Below, in pieces: positions 20,348 through 29,713 of a stretch of DNA of 64,000 nucleotides. Each line of letters opens with the position of its first letter. Within the stretch, counting starts at the first letter, position 1. Under the pieces are notes generated by a model. The model was not told the origin of the DNA, did no database searches, and was given only the letters and a program-made list of their open reading frames with translations. A program made the position numbers and the translations under genes. Origin of the DNA: Lachnoclostridium sp. (GTDB taxonomy: Bacteria; Bacillota; Clostridia; Lachnospirales; Lachnospiraceae); the NCBI GenBank assembly GCA_023665475.1, contig JAMPEB010000010.1, positions 1 to 64,000 on the forward strand, read 5' to 3'.

Positions 20348-20390
20348 AACAATTCAACCATGCGGCATAAACCGGCATGGCTGAACTGTT
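20348..20390 (-). terminator. Terminator hairpin after the membrane-protein gene
   Basis: A 16-bp imperfect stem (AACAGTTCAGCCATGC with GCATGGTTGAATTGTT) is followed by TCTTAATTTT. It separates the unrelated upstream genes from the ribosomal block. Confidence 0.7.
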
Positions 20391-20447
20391 ATCAATTTAT
20401 CATACTGCTCAAATAGAAAATTTGACCGCGCCTATTTCTTAGCCCAC

Positions 20448-21161
20448 TCAAGCATGCCCAAGCGTGCGCCCTTCCTGATATAATCGCAGAAGCTCCGCGC
20501 CGTCACGCTCTAAGATATAAGACTTTCCGTCACAGACAATTTCCTGACCACAGAGGATATTCGGCTTACGGCGGCACAACTCCTGCATAATTTCTTTACA
20601 AAGCTCAGGCTTTTTCTCGGTATCCGTAAAAAGCCCCACCCTCTTTATTCCTTTGTCCGCTTTTGTCAAAACTACCATGCACCATGTATCCGTGCTGTCG
20701 GAAAAGGCAACGGCTATGATATCCTCCAAGCGTCTCACATAAGGTTCCATACCGTTTACCACCATATAATTCTCGGTGAGAAAACAGGCAATATTATGAT
20801 CCGGGATGATCAAGGTAGTGGAGGCAGCCGCCAGCTCACGGTCAAGCTGCCGCAATTCTCCCTCCGAATAACCGGTCTGCTCCTGATAATAGGAAAGCCA
20901 TGAATTTGTTCTCTTGCTCTTCATCACAATGCCAAACACCACCAATAAAATCCCGGGGATGGTGAAAAGAATGGATACGACTGCATTTTCTCCCGCTGCC
21001 AAATCCATAAGCGCTCCGGGCAGCGTAAAAACCAAAAGAATAATTCCGGCGGCAATCAGACCTTTTCCTGCGCCCACCTTTCCCCTCAAGGCTTGCAAAA
21101 TACTCCCTTTTCCCTTCTTCATCAGATCCTGATAGAGCTTGTTTTCCGTGGATGCAATCAT
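20448..21161 (-). CDS. Uncharacterised membrane protein with two N-terminal helices
   Basis: 237 residues, not assigned to a family. Two predicted membrane helices lie near residues 33-53 and 60-80, with a basic N-terminus (KGKGSILQALRGK). A cytoplasmic domain of about 150 residues follows, with alternating strands such as TTLIIPDHNIACFL and MVVLTKADKGIKRVGLF, suggesting an alpha/beta fold resembling PH-like or YcxB-like domains (weak). It starts six bases after the stop of the preceding secreted-type protein, so the two are translated together and probably act together at the membrane. A terminator follows. Confidence 0.6.
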   Translation of the reverse strand: MIASTENKLYQDLMKKGKGSILQALRGKVGAGKGLIAAGIILLVFTLPGALMDLAAGENAVVSILFTIPGILLVVFGIVMKSKRTNSWLSYYQEQTGYSEGELRQLDRELAAASTTLIIPDHNIACFLTENYMVVNGMEPYVRRLEDIIAVAFSDSTDTWCMVVLTKADKGIKRVGLFTDTEKKPELCKEIMQELCRRKPNILCGQEIVCDGKSYILERDGAELLRLYQEGRTLGHA

Positions 21162-21167
21162 GTGATT

Positions 21168-21833
21168 TCATACTCCTTTCCTATGTGAACGGTTCTTAAT
21201 GAATGAATATCCGCCGAATAATATGCTGAACACGGCAACCACAAATGTTAACAGCGGAATGCCGGGATGCAGAAGCGCCTCCCATGTATAATTACCGCTT
21301 TTATCACACAGGTACTTCGCGTTCATTTCCAGCATATTACCCCCTTCGGCATCCGCGTATTTTCTTCCGTATACGGAATAGAAAGAATCCACTTTAAAAG
21401 GAAGATCCTCAAAATACTGCATTTGAAAATATCCGCTTACCGTCAGGTCGGGTTCCTGTGAGAAACGCCCCGCTGATTTCATTTGCTCCGCCAGACGCTC
21501 ATTGCTGCCGGGACTAAAGGAAAGAAGCCATTCCTTCCCGTCGCAGTCCGCAAATTGCGCAATACAGTAAATCTCATCGTCATCCGTATCTGCGTGCAGA
21601 ATCCGTAAGTTTTCTATATAATATACTTTTAGGGGATAATACTCTTTTCCGGCTTCTATTTCATTTCCCCGCACTTCACTTACATTATCCGCGCGAAACG
21701 GCAGAATCCACAAAAGATACCCTACAAAAAATATGCTGAGAACAAGAAGGATGCTGCCCCGGCGAAAACCGTCCCTTTTCTTTTGGCCACGGGCAACATC
21801 CCTTTTGTATTCCTCATAACTGCTTTCCTTCAT
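21168..21833 (-). CDS. Uncharacterised membrane protein with extracytoplasmic domain
   Basis: About 221 residues from the ATG at 21833; the frame is open further upstream but without a better start. One transmembrane segment lies near residues 25-45. A domain of about 140 residues (Val-Arg-Gly-Asn-Glu to the Asn-Tyr-Thr region) follows, with several aromatic and acidic residues. A second helix near the C-terminus (GIPLLTFVVAVFSILFGG) is followed by a basic tail. The topology suggests two helices flanking an external domain. No family is recognised with certainty. Coupled with the next gene (six-base gap). Confidence 0.6.
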   Translation of the reverse strand: MKESSYEEYKRDVARGQKKRDGFRRGSILLVLSIFFVGYLLWILPFRADNVSEVRGNEIEAGKEYYPLKVYYIENLRILHADTDDDEIYCIAQFADCDGKEWLLSFSPGSNERLAEQMKSAGRFSQEPDLTVSGYFQMQYFEDLPFKVDSFYSVYGRKYADAEGGNMLEMNAKYLCDKSGNYTWEALLHPGIPLLTFVVAVFSILFGGYSFIKNRSHRKGV

Positions 21834-21903
21834 AAAACACGATACTCCCGCTTTCCTGCTGTTCGTCCTAAGCGGATGGCAATTATCGGTTTCGGGCATC
21901 CGC

Positions 21904-21934
21904 TTATTTCAGCACTACCTTATCCGGATGCCGG
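21904..21934 (-). repeat. Second copy of the glgP 3' end (att-like direct repeat)
   Basis: 31 bases matching 29 of 31 with 22520-22550, which is the stop codon and last codons of glgP (…DKVVLK). Together the copies bracket 585 bases that carry one orphan gene, as expected when an element inserts at a gene end and restores it. Confidence 0.7.
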
Positions 21935-21983
21935 TGAATCAAGCGCGTCCACGCCGCCTCGCAGGGAGCACAAAATGCTTTGT

Positions 21984-22478
21984 TCAATCCTTCATATAAT
22001 TTTGAGAGCCTACGCTGTAAACGCGAAACAGACCGTCAAAGCAACCCTGATGATCAATCATCGCATATAAGCATATTTCTACATCATCCGAAGAACCAAA
22101 TCCGTCTGAATCTTCCCAATATCTACCGTCCGGCTGCACTTCCCATATCATAATATAATAAATATCATTATATCTGCTGAACTCTGCACGAAATCGGATG
22201 ACAGGCCGGATGTTTTGTTCTGAGTTCAAATATTTTATCCATTCTCCCTTTTCCATGCCGGGAAAATCGACAATATTCCCCCTGCTGTCTACGATTGTTT
22301 TTCTTATTCCTGCATTTTTATCCACAAATTCTACATCACATTCCTCATCTGTCTGTCGATAAAAATGCCTGCCAAATGTCACCCAGCGGGTAAAAGGAGG
22401 CTTTTCCGGAATCACACCGCTTTCCGACGCCCGAATACGGTCTGAGGGGTATTTTCTGCTCTTGTTAAACAATCCCAC
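21984..22478 (-). CDS. Uncharacterised orphan protein between glgP 3'-end repeats
   Basis: 164 residues starting with GTG, which has AGGAG upstream. The protein is soluble, with no signal or membrane helix, rich in Tyr, Asp, Arg and Trp; no family was recognised. Patterns such as TRWVTFGRHFYRQTDEECD and IMIWEVQPDGRYWEDSDGFGS suggest a compact beta-rich domain. It is bounded by direct repeats of the glgP 3' end (21904-21934 and 22520-22550), so it may be the cargo of a small insertion. It could be an immunity-type protein, but nothing in the sequence proves that. Confidence 0.55.
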   Translation of the reverse strand: MGLFNKSRKYPSDRIRASESGVIPEKPPFTRWVTFGRHFYRQTDEECDVEFVDKNAGIRKTIVDSRGNIVDFPGMEKGEWIKYLNSEQNIRPVIRFRAEFSRYNDIYYIMIWEVQPDGRYWEDSDGFGSSDDVEICLYAMIDHQGCFDGLFRVYSVGSQNYMKD

Positions 22479-22519
22479 GATACTGTTTATCTCCTATCCG
22501 CTGGCTGCATTTTTGCTTT

Positions 22520-25096
22520 TTATTTCAGCACTACCTTATCCAGATGCCAGATTTCATCCACATATTCCTGAATGGTCCTGTCGGAAGTAAACTTGCCGGA
22601 GCATGCTACATTTAAGATGGCGCTCTCAGCCCAGCCCGCTTCATTTTTGTAGGCTTCCTCCACCTTTCTCTGCGCCTCCGCATAGGACTTAAAGTCCTTT
22701 AAGATAAAGTAAGTGTCGGCCTTTGCGGAAGACTGGGTGTTCAGCAGAGAATTATATAATGTGCGGAACAGCTCAGGGTCATTGGGTGAATAGAATCCGT
22801 TGATAAGCTGCATCAACACCTTACGGATATCCTGATCTTCGTTAAAGATTTCCATGGGATTGTAACCGCCCTGATTCTCATAACGAATGACCTCATCGGA
22901 GCTCAAGCCGAAAATAAAGGCATTTTTCTCTCCCACCTCTTCTACGATTTCCACATTTGCGCCGTCCATGGTGCCAAGGGTAAGGGCGCCGTTTAACATA
23001 AACTTCATGTTGCCGGTACCGGAAGCCTCTTTGCTTGCGGTGGAAATCTGCTCGGACACATCCGCTGCCGCAAAAATAATTTCAGCATTGGACACATTGT
23101 AATTTTCAATAAATACTACTTTAATCTTGCCGTCTATGGAATCGTCGTTGTTAATCACATCCGCCACGGAATTAATGAGCTTAATGGTCAGCTTTGCATT
23201 GTGATAACCCGCAGCCGCCTTTGCTCCGAAAATAAAGGTTCTCGGGAAAAAGTCTTTTTCCGGATGCTCCTTTAATTCATTATAAAGATACATTACATGC
23301 AGGATGTTTAACAACTGCCTCTTATACTCATGGAGCCGCTTCACCTGTACATCGAAAATGGAGCGGGGATTTACCTCGATGCCGTTGTGCTCCATAATGT
23401 ATTTGGCAAGGCGCACCTTGTTCTGATACTTGATATTCATGAACTCCTGCTGTGCCTTCTCATCCGAAGCATACACCTTGAGCCTGCTGATCTGGGGCAA
23501 ATCGGTAATCCAATCGTCACCGATGTGGTCAGTCACCCAATCCGCCAAAAGGGGATTGCCATGCAGTAAAAAGCGCCTCTGGGTAATGCCGTTGGTCTTG
23601 TTGTTGAAGCGCTCGGGATACATTTCATAGAAGTCCTTAAGCTCCTGCTTCTTCAAAATCTCGGTGTGGAGACGAGCCACGCCGTTTACGGAATAGCCTG
23701 CCACGATTGCCATATTTGCCATCTTTACCTGACCGTCATAGATAATTGCCATCTTGCGGATCTTATCCTGCACATCCACACCGGGCACATCCCTGTATTT
23801 GTTCTCTATTTCGATAATAAACCGACGGTTGATTTCTTCCACAATCTGATAAACTCTGGGAAGCAGTCTGGAAAACAGTTCAATCGGCCATTTCTCCAAG
23901 GCTTCCGCCATGATGGTGTGGTTGGTGTAAGCACAGGTCTTTGTGGTAACTTCCCACGCTTCCTCCCATGTGAGATAATAATCATCCATCAGCACACGCA
24001 TCAGCTCTGCAATCGCCACGGTGGGATGGGTATCGTTTAACTGGAAAGCCACCTTCTCATGCAGTTTACGGATATCCTTGTGCTTTCTCATATATTTCTC
24101 CACAGCTTCCTGCACAGATGCCGAAACGAAGAAATACTGCTGCTTTAAACGCAGCTCCTTGCCTGCATAGTGGTTATCGTTGGGATAAAGCACTTCCACG
24201 ATATTTCTCGCCAGATTCTCCTGCTCCACAGCCTTATGATAATCACCCTTGTCAAAAGAATCCAGTTGGAAGCACTCCACGGATTCCGCATCCCAAATAC
24301 GCAGGGTGTTTACAATGCCGTTGCCATAGCCCACAATGGGGAAATCAAAGGGAATCGCCCTCACGGACTGATAACCCTCCTGAGAAAAGATATTTCTGCC
24401 GTTCTCATCGGTATGTACGCTTACATAGCCGCCGAATTTCACGATTTTGGCATACTCGGGTCTGCGCAGCTCAAAGGGATTGCCGTCAATCAGCCAATTG
24501 TCCGGAACCTCAATCTGATATCCGTCGCGAATCTGCTGCTTGAACATGCCATAACGATAACGGATGCCGCAGCCATATGCGGGATAGCCCAGAGTTGCCA
24601 GCGAATCCATAAAGCAGGCCGCAAGACGACCCAGACCTCCGTTGCCCAGAGCCGCATCCGGTTCCTGATCCTCCACCATGTTTAAGTTTAAGCCCAGCTC
24701 CTCCATGGCATCTTTTACTTCCTTATATGCCTGCATATTAATCAGGTTGTTGCCCAAAGCCCTGCCCATCAAAAATTCCATGGACATATAGTACACGGTT
24801 TTGGAATCCCTCTTCTCGTATTCCTTCTGTGTATTCATCCAATTCTCTACAATCTGATCTTTGATAGCATAGGACACCGCCTGAAAAATCTGCTGGGGCG
24901 TAGCCTCTTCCAATGTTCTGCGGTACAATGTCTTGATATTATATTGGACGCTTCTCTTAAAAAGCTCTTTATCAAATTTAACTTTGCCGCTCACTGCTCC
25001 GGCTGCCTTTGCACTGCTGTCACCGCCTGTTTTGCCTGTCTTTCCTGTTACTCCGGTATTGTTTGTGCTATTGATTGCGTTCATAATGTTTTTCAC
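22520..25096 (-). CDS. glgP: Glycogen/maltodextrin phosphorylase
   Basis: Cleaves alpha-1,4-glucan ends with phosphate to glucose-1-phosphate. 858 residues including an unusual Thr/Gly/Lys-rich N-terminal extension of about 38 residues (repeats of the TGKTG type) ahead of the normal start region. Conserved phosphorylase features are present: LGNGGLGRLAACFMDSLAT, the KRLHEYKRQ segment and the pyridoxal-phosphate lysine in EASGTGNMKFMLNGA. The GTG at 25096 has AAAGGAG seven bases upstream. It has its own promoter; no other glycogen genes are adjacent. Its last 31 bases are duplicated 616 bases downstream. Confidence 0.95.
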   Translation of the reverse strand: MKNIMNAINSTNNTGVTGKTGKTGGDSSAKAAGAVSGKVKFDKELFKRSVQYNIKTLYRRTLEEATPQQIFQAVSYAIKDQIVENWMNTQKEYEKRDSKTVYYMSMEFLMGRALGNNLINMQAYKEVKDAMEELGLNLNMVEDQEPDAALGNGGLGRLAACFMDSLATLGYPAYGCGIRYRYGMFKQQIRDGYQIEVPDNWLIDGNPFELRRPEYAKIVKFGGYVSVHTDENGRNIFSQEGYQSVRAIPFDFPIVGYGNGIVNTLRIWDAESVECFQLDSFDKGDYHKAVEQENLARNIVEVLYPNDNHYAGKELRLKQQYFFVSASVQEAVEKYMRKHKDIRKLHEKVAFQLNDTHPTVAIAELMRVLMDDYYLTWEEAWEVTTKTCAYTNHTIMAEALEKWPIELFSRLLPRVYQIVEEINRRFIIEIENKYRDVPGVDVQDKIRKMAIIYDGQVKMANMAIVAGYSVNGVARLHTEILKKQELKDFYEMYPERFNNKTNGITQRRFLLHGNPLLADWVTDHIGDDWITDLPQISRLKVYASDEKAQQEFMNIKYQNKVRLAKYIMEHNGIEVNPRSIFDVQVKRLHEYKRQLLNILHVMYLYNELKEHPEKDFFPRTFIFGAKAAAGYHNAKLTIKLINSVADVINNDDSIDGKIKVVFIENYNVSNAEIIFAAADVSEQISTASKEASGTGNMKFMLNGALTLGTMDGANVEIVEEVGEKNAFIFGLSSDEVIRYENQGGYNPMEIFNEDQDIRKVLMQLINGFYSPNDPELFRTLYNSLLNTQSSAKADTYFILKDFKSYAEAQRKVEEAYKNEAGWAESAILNVACSGKFTSDRTIQEYVDEIWHLDKVVLK

Positions 25097-25139
25097 TATG
25101 CTTCTCCTTTCGTCCCTTCATGTCGAAACTTACTCATTT

Positions 25140-25168
25140 ATTATACCAAAGATTGCCTTTTCTGTAAA
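25140..25168 (-). promoter_or_regulatory. Sigma-A promoter of glgP
   Basis: On the minus strand TTTACA and TATAAT are separated by 17 bases, about 45 bases before the GTG start. Confidence 0.75.
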
Positions 25169-25170
25169 CT

Positions 25171-25226
25171 AAAAGCTGACATCGTTTTCCAATCATTGTA
25201 TGATTTGTTCCACGATGACAGCTTTT
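25171..25226 (-). terminator. Hairpin terminator after ileS
   Basis: AAAAGCTGTCATCGT pairs with ACGATGTCAGCTTTT (one mismatch) over a loop of 26 bases. It lies about 30 bases after the ileS stop. The T-run is only the end of the stem. Confidence 0.55.
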
Positions 25227-25253
25227 AAACAGGCGTATTAATACACTTCAAAA

Positions 25254-28200
25254 TTATGAGATTCTCTCTACCGCAATCACAGCTTTCTCTCCATTCACAT
25301 CCCATTCTTTTGCCACTGCAAAATCCTTGCCGGAAGTCAGTTCCTGCGCCAGAACCTTTCCTGTGATGGCATCTGCATTGCGGGCAGCGATATCGGACAG
25401 CTTATCGTTTCCGTTGATGGACACCTTGATATGATCCATCACCTCAAATCCTGCATCCTTACGCATGGTCTGAATCTTGCTGATTAACTCGAATACAAAG
25501 CCTTCCTCAATCAGCTCCGGCGTCAGGTTAGTGTTAAGGACAACGGTCATCTTATTGTCCTCCTGAGACACATAACCGTCCTTCTGCGCCATGTCGATAA
25601 GCAGGTCGTCCTTTGTCAGCTCTATAGCGGCGCCGTCCACATCAAACGCAAGCTTTCCGGCAGCATTTAATTCGTCCATCGCCACATTTCCGTCCAGAGC
25701 GGCAAGATACTTTTGAATGCCCCCCAACTGTTTGCCATACTTGGGTCCCACGGTGCGAAGCTGGGGCTTAAAGGTGTAAGAAGTAAATTCCCTCACATCA
25801 TCCGCAAAAATGACCTCTTTCACATTTAATTCATCCTTGATGATATCCGTATAGAATACATCCAGAACCGTGCTCTGCGCCTTGATATACATTTTGCCGA
25901 TGGGCTGACGGTTCTTGATAGCGGCATCGTTACGGCAGGAACGCCCCATAACTACCACATCCAGCACCTCTTCCATGTCCTCTTCCAGCTTTTTGTCGAT
26001 ATAAGCCTGCTCCACAGCGGGAAAATCGCACAGATGAATGCTCTCCGGCGCATTTTTGTCAATGCTTCTCACCAGACTCTGGTAAATGTCCTCCGTCATA
26101 AAAGGAATCATGGGCGCTGCCGCTTTGCTGATGGTCACAAGCGCAGTATAAAGAGTCATGTAGGCATTGATTTTATCCTGCTCCATGCCCTTTGCCCAGA
26201 AACGCTCGCGGCTTCGTCTCACATACCAGTTGCTCATCTCTTCCACAAAATCCTGCAAAGCCTTGCCTGCCTCAGGAATGCGGTACTTATCCAGATTGCT
26301 GTCAACCTCTCCCACCACAGTATTTAATTTGGACAAAAGCCACTTATCCATAATGGGCAGCTTATCATATTCCAATTTATATTTTGTGGCATCAAAATTG
26401 TCAATATTGGCATACAGCACAAAGAATGTGTAAGTATTCCAAAGCTTATCCAAAAACTTGTGCTGTCCCTCCAGCACCAGCTTTCCGGAAAAACGCTTGG
26501 GCAGCCAAGGTGCGGAGCAAGTATAAAAATACCAGCGGATAGCATCTGCCCCAAATTCCTCCAAGGCTTCAAAGGGGTCCACTGCATTTCCCTTGGTCTT
26601 ACTCATTTTCTGGCCATTTTCATCCTGCACATGCCCCATTACAATAACATTCTCATAAGGTGCCTTGTTAAACAGCAGCGTGGATTCCGCCAGCAGAGAA
26701 TAGAACCATCCTCTGGTCTGGTCCACAGCCTCAGAAATAAACTGCGCCGGGAACTGCGACTCAAACAATTCCTTATTTTCAAAAGGATAATGATGCTGCG
26801 CAAAAGGCATCGCACCGGAATCAAACCAGCAGTCAATAACCTCGGGCACACGCTTCATCTGCTTTTTGCACTTAGGACAGGGAATCGTAATTTCATCAAT
26901 ATAAGGGCGGTGGAACTCCACAGTCTTTGCCTTTTCATCACCGCTTAAATTATACAATTCTTCCCTGCTTCCAATGGAATGCATATGCCCGCACTCGCAT
27001 TCCCAGATATTTAAAGGAGTACCCCAGTAACGGTTGCGGGACACACCCCAATCCTGAATATTTTCCAGCCAGTTTCCGAAACGCCCCTCACCGATGGAAG
27101 GGGGAATCCAGTTAATGGTCTTATTATTGCGGACCAGATCATCCTTCACGGCGGTCATTTTGATAAACCAAGATTCTCTCGCATAATAAAGCAGAGGGGT
27201 ATCGCACCGCCAGCAGAAGGGATAATCATGCTCAAATTTGGGCGCGGAGAACAGCTTGCCTTCCTTATCCAAATCCTTCAGGATATCCGGGTCCGCATCC
27301 TTTACAAACTTGCCTGCATAGGGCGTTTCTTTGGTCATCTCGCCCTTGCCGTCCACAAACTGCACAAAAGGCAGGTCATACTTCCTTCCCACCTGTGCAT
27401 CGTCCTCACCAAATGCGGGAGCAATGTGTACGATACCTGTACCGTCTGTCATTGTGACATATGTGTCACAAGTGACATAATGTCCCTTTTTATTCTGCTT
27501 TGCCGCTGCTTCTCCTGCGCAGGCAAAAAGCGGTTCATATTCTTTGTATTCCAAATCCTTTCCGCTATAAGTCTCCAGCACTTCGTATGCCGCCTGCGCT
27601 TCGGAAGCATCCGCCAAAGCCCCCAGCACCTTATTAAGCAGCGCCTGTGCCATATAATAAGTATAGCCGTCCGCAGCTTTTACCTTGACATAGGTTTCCT
27701 CCGGATTCACGCAGAGCGCCACATTGGAAGGAAGTGTCCAAGGGGTTGTGGTCCATGCCAGAAAATACGCCTCTTCCCCTGTGACTTTAAAACGCACTAC
27801 CGCAGAACGCTCTTTTACCGCCTTATAACCCTGTGCCACCTCATGGCTGGACAGGGGCGTGCCGCAGCGAGGGCAATAAGGCACAATCTTAAAGCCCTTA
27901 TACAGAAGCCCCTTATCCCAGATGGTCTTGAGCGCCCACCATTCGGACTCAATAAAATCATCATCATAGGTCACATAGGGGTCATCCATATCCGCCCAAA
28001 ATCCGATGGTGTTGGAAAAATCCTCCCACATGCCTTTATATTTCCAAACACTTTCCTTACATTTGGCAATAAAAGGGTCCAGACCGTATTCTTCTATCTG
28101 CTCCTTGCCGTCCAGCCCAAGAAGCTTTTCCACTTCCAGCTCCACAGGCAATCCATGGGTGTCCCAGCCTGCCTTACGGGGAACCATATAACCCTTCATG

Positions 28201-28418
28201 GTGCGGTATCTGGGAATCATATCCTTGATGGTACGGGTTTCCACATGACCGATGTGGGGCTTGCCGTTGGCTGTGGGCGGTCCGTCATAGAAGGTGTAGG
28301 TCTCGCTGCCCTCTCGCTGTTCCATGCTCTTTTTGAAAATGTCATTTTCCTGCCAGAACTTTTCTACGGCTTTTTCCCGTTCCACGGTATTCAGATTTGC
28401 AGATGTCTGTTGATACAT
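25254..28418 (-). CDS. ileS: Isoleucyl-tRNA synthetase
   Basis: Charges tRNA-Ile. 1054 residues, long for a bacterial enzyme. The class I signatures are PHIGH (HIGH at 55-58) and KMSKT. The zinc-like CPRCGTPLS and CPKCKKQMK pairs and the editing-domain segment with TTTPWTLPSN are visible. The sequence around HIGH (FYDGPPTANGKPHIGH) and the overall length resemble the eukaryote-like IleRS group that in several bacteria is naturally mupirocin-tolerant; this sub-type assignment is inference. It is preceded by a T-box leader, so it is induced when uncharged tRNA-Ile accumulates. GAGGAGAGGACA precedes the ATG. Confidence 0.96.
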   Translation of the reverse strand: MYQQTSANLNTVEREKAVEKFWQENDIFKKSMEQREGSETYTFYDGPPTANGKPHIGHVETRTIKDMIPRYRTMKGYMVPRKAGWDTHGLPVELEVEKLLGLDGKEQIEEYGLDPFIAKCKESVWKYKGMWEDFSNTIGFWADMDDPYVTYDDDFIESEWWALKTIWDKGLLYKGFKIVPYCPRCGTPLSSHEVAQGYKAVKERSAVVRFKVTGEEAYFLAWTTTPWTLPSNVALCVNPEETYVKVKAADGYTYYMAQALLNKVLGALADASEAQAAYEVLETYSGKDLEYKEYEPLFACAGEAAAKQNKKGHYVTCDTYVTMTDGTGIVHIAPAFGEDDAQVGRKYDLPFVQFVDGKGEMTKETPYAGKFVKDADPDILKDLDKEGKLFSAPKFEHDYPFCWRCDTPLLYYARESWFIKMTAVKDDLVRNNKTINWIPPSIGEGRFGNWLENIQDWGVSRNRYWGTPLNIWECECGHMHSIGSREELYNLSGDEKAKTVEFHRPYIDEITIPCPKCKKQMKRVPEVIDCWFDSGAMPFAQHHYPFENKELFESQFPAQFISEAVDQTRGWFYSLLAESTLLFNKAPYENVIVMGHVQDENGQKMSKTKGNAVDPFEALEEFGADAIRWYFYTCSAPWLPKRFSGKLVLEGQHKFLDKLWNTYTFFVLYANIDNFDATKYKLEYDKLPIMDKWLLSKLNTVVGEVDSNLDKYRIPEAGKALQDFVEEMSNWYVRRSRERFWAKGMEQDKINAYMTLYTALVTISKAAAPMIPFMTEDIYQSLVRSIDKNAPESIHLCDFPAVEQAYIDKKLEEDMEEVLDVVVMGRSCRNDAAIKNRQPIGKMYIKAQSTVLDVFYTDIIKDELNVKEVIFADDVREFTSYTFKPQLRTVGPKYGKQLGGIQKYLAALDGNVAMDELNAAGKLAFDVDGAAIELTKDDLLIDMAQKDGYVSQEDNKMTVVLNTNLTPELIEEGFVFELISKIQTMRKDAGFEVMDHIKVSINGNDKLSDIAARNADAITGKVLAQELTSGKDFAVAKEWDVNGEKAVIAVERIS

Positions 28419-28483
28419 TGTCCTCTCCTCATCTTTCTTTTTAGGTTATAGAAAATTGCGAAACTCCATCTATATAAACTATT

Positions 28484-28515
28484 AAAAAAGCCCCGCCCTG
28501 TAATAGGGCGAAGCT
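28484..28515 (-). terminator. T-box regulated terminator of ileS
   Basis: A 12-bp stem (AAGCTTCGCCCT with AGGGCGGGGCTT) and 5-base loop is followed by TTTTTT. It overlaps the antiterminator partner of the T-box sequence. Confidence 0.85.
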
Positions 28516-28790
28516 TTCTGTTCGCAAACCACCTGTTACGACATACTTCCCATTTCTCACATTTTCATGGGAGTGATATGTTTTCCGATAACGCCGGAAC
28601 TGCGGTCAAAACTACAAGTGCATTAATCGGTACGCTGTATTGCATCAACACGCAATCCACATGCCTGCTACCCTTCGCCTTGACTGCTCAGAAGTGATTT
28701 TCCCCGTCATCCTACTCGCACCGGTCTTTCACCGTCACCGGCTCGCTTTGCCTTTTGGGTGGCAGGTACTCTCTTCGTCACTGCATTTGT
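28484..28790 (-). ncRNA. T-box leader of ileS
   Basis: Minus-strand 5' leader of about 300 bases. Stem I shows GAGAGTAC and the GAGCCGGTG / ACCGGTGCGAG helix. The specifier region reads AAAATCACTTCTGAGCAG with AUC, an isoleucine codon. The T-box itself is AACAGGTGGTTTGCG, whose UGGU can pair with the ACCA end of uncharged tRNA-Ile, and the terminator stem follows. It fills most of the 448-base space between ileS and the FNT gene. Recognised from conserved parts, not scored by a model. Confidence 0.85.
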
Positions 28791-28814
28791 GTGTATTATT
28801 GTCAAATTTCTATT

Positions 28815-28844
28815 ATCATATATCAATATCTCAGTGATTGTCAA
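28815..28844 (-). promoter_or_regulatory. Promoter of the ileS T-box transcript
   Basis: On the minus strand TTGACA and TATGAT are separated by 18 bases, directly after the FNT gene stop. Confidence 0.72.
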
Positions 28845-28866
28845 GCACTTTGTTTGCTGCCCTTGT

Positions 28867-29712
28867 TCAATACTCTTCCGCAATATCGATTTCCTGTTGC
28901 TCCGCTTCGGCTGTAATGTGCAGATACGGCGTTCTGTGCAGATACGCAAGCCAATATCCGAAGCCTACGATACCCGCGCCGCCCACAATGTTCCCTAAAG
29001 TCACAGGCAGCAGACTGCCAAGGAAAAAACGCCCCCATGTCAGCCCTTCCGCCGCAATACCATATTCTGCAGAGGTAAGCAGCGCCGCCATTCCGAAATA
29101 CATATCCGCAATGCTGTGTTCAAATCCGCAGAGTACAAACACAAAGACAGGCCAAAAGCTGGTAAGCAGCTTTCCCGAAACCTCTTTCGCTGCAAAAGAC
29201 ATCCATATGGCGATACACACCAGAATATTACAGAGGATTCCCCGGATAAAGCCTTCCCCGAAACTTAAGTCCGTCCTTGCTTTCCCGGCGCTTACAATGG
29301 ACTGTGCAAGATTTCCTCCAAGCAAATCCGGCGTATGCCCATACACCACCAGAAGCGCCACCAGCGCAGTCCCGAGGAAATTGCCCAGATAGACAAAAAG
29401 CCAGTTTTTTAACATTTTCAGTATCGTTACCTTTTTTTCTAAAACTGCAATGATAATCAGCGTATTTCCGGTAAACAATTCGCTTCCCGCAATGAGAACC
29501 ATCGCCATCCCCGCCGGAAACACCACCGCCCCTAAAAGCTTTGCCGCAGAGGGCGATGCGATAGTGCTGGATGCCGTGGTGGATGCAATTCCGGCAAAGC
29601 CGATAAAAAGCCCCGCCAGAAAACCCAATAGCACCGTTTTATAAATGGACAAGTTGACCTTGTGAATTCCTACCTCGATATAATTTCTTGCAATTTCTAA
29701 GGGTGAGTGCAT
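28867..29712 (-). CDS. Formate/nitrite transporter (FNT) family channel
   Basis: Pentameric membrane channel for small anions (formate, nitrite or hydrosulfide in known members). 281 residues with about six hydrophobic segments and FNT hallmarks: the N-terminal amphipathic helix, GFLAGLFIGFAG, the AGSELFTGN segment, NFLGTALVALLV, and CGFEHSIADMYF with its conserved His. The ATG lies one base after the TGA of the SLOG-transmembrane gene, so translation is coupled to it. No pyruvate-formate lyase or nitrite reductase is nearby. Its close attachment to the TIR/RyR/SLOG genes raises the possibility that it serves that system, but a housekeeping formate channel in an accidental operon is possible. 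Confidence 0.88.
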   Translation of the reverse strand: MHSPLEIARNYIEVGIHKVNLSIYKTVLLGFLAGLFIGFAGIASTTASSTIASPSAAKLLGAVVFPAGMAMVLIAGSELFTGNTLIIIAVLEKKVTILKMLKNWLFVYLGNFLGTALVALLVVYGHTPDLLGGNLAQSIVSAGKARTDLSFGEGFIRGILCNILVCIAIWMSFAAKEVSGKLLTSFWPVFVFVLCGFEHSIADMYFGMAALLTSAEYGIAAEGLTWGRFFLGSLLPVTLGNIVGGAGIVGFGYWLAYLHRTPYLHITAEAEQQEIDIAEEY

Positions 29713-29713
29713 G

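Noticed and set aside
27228..28451. 407-codon plus-strand frame opposite ileS
   Set aside because: Antisense shadow of the synthetase; lacks start signals and family resemblance.
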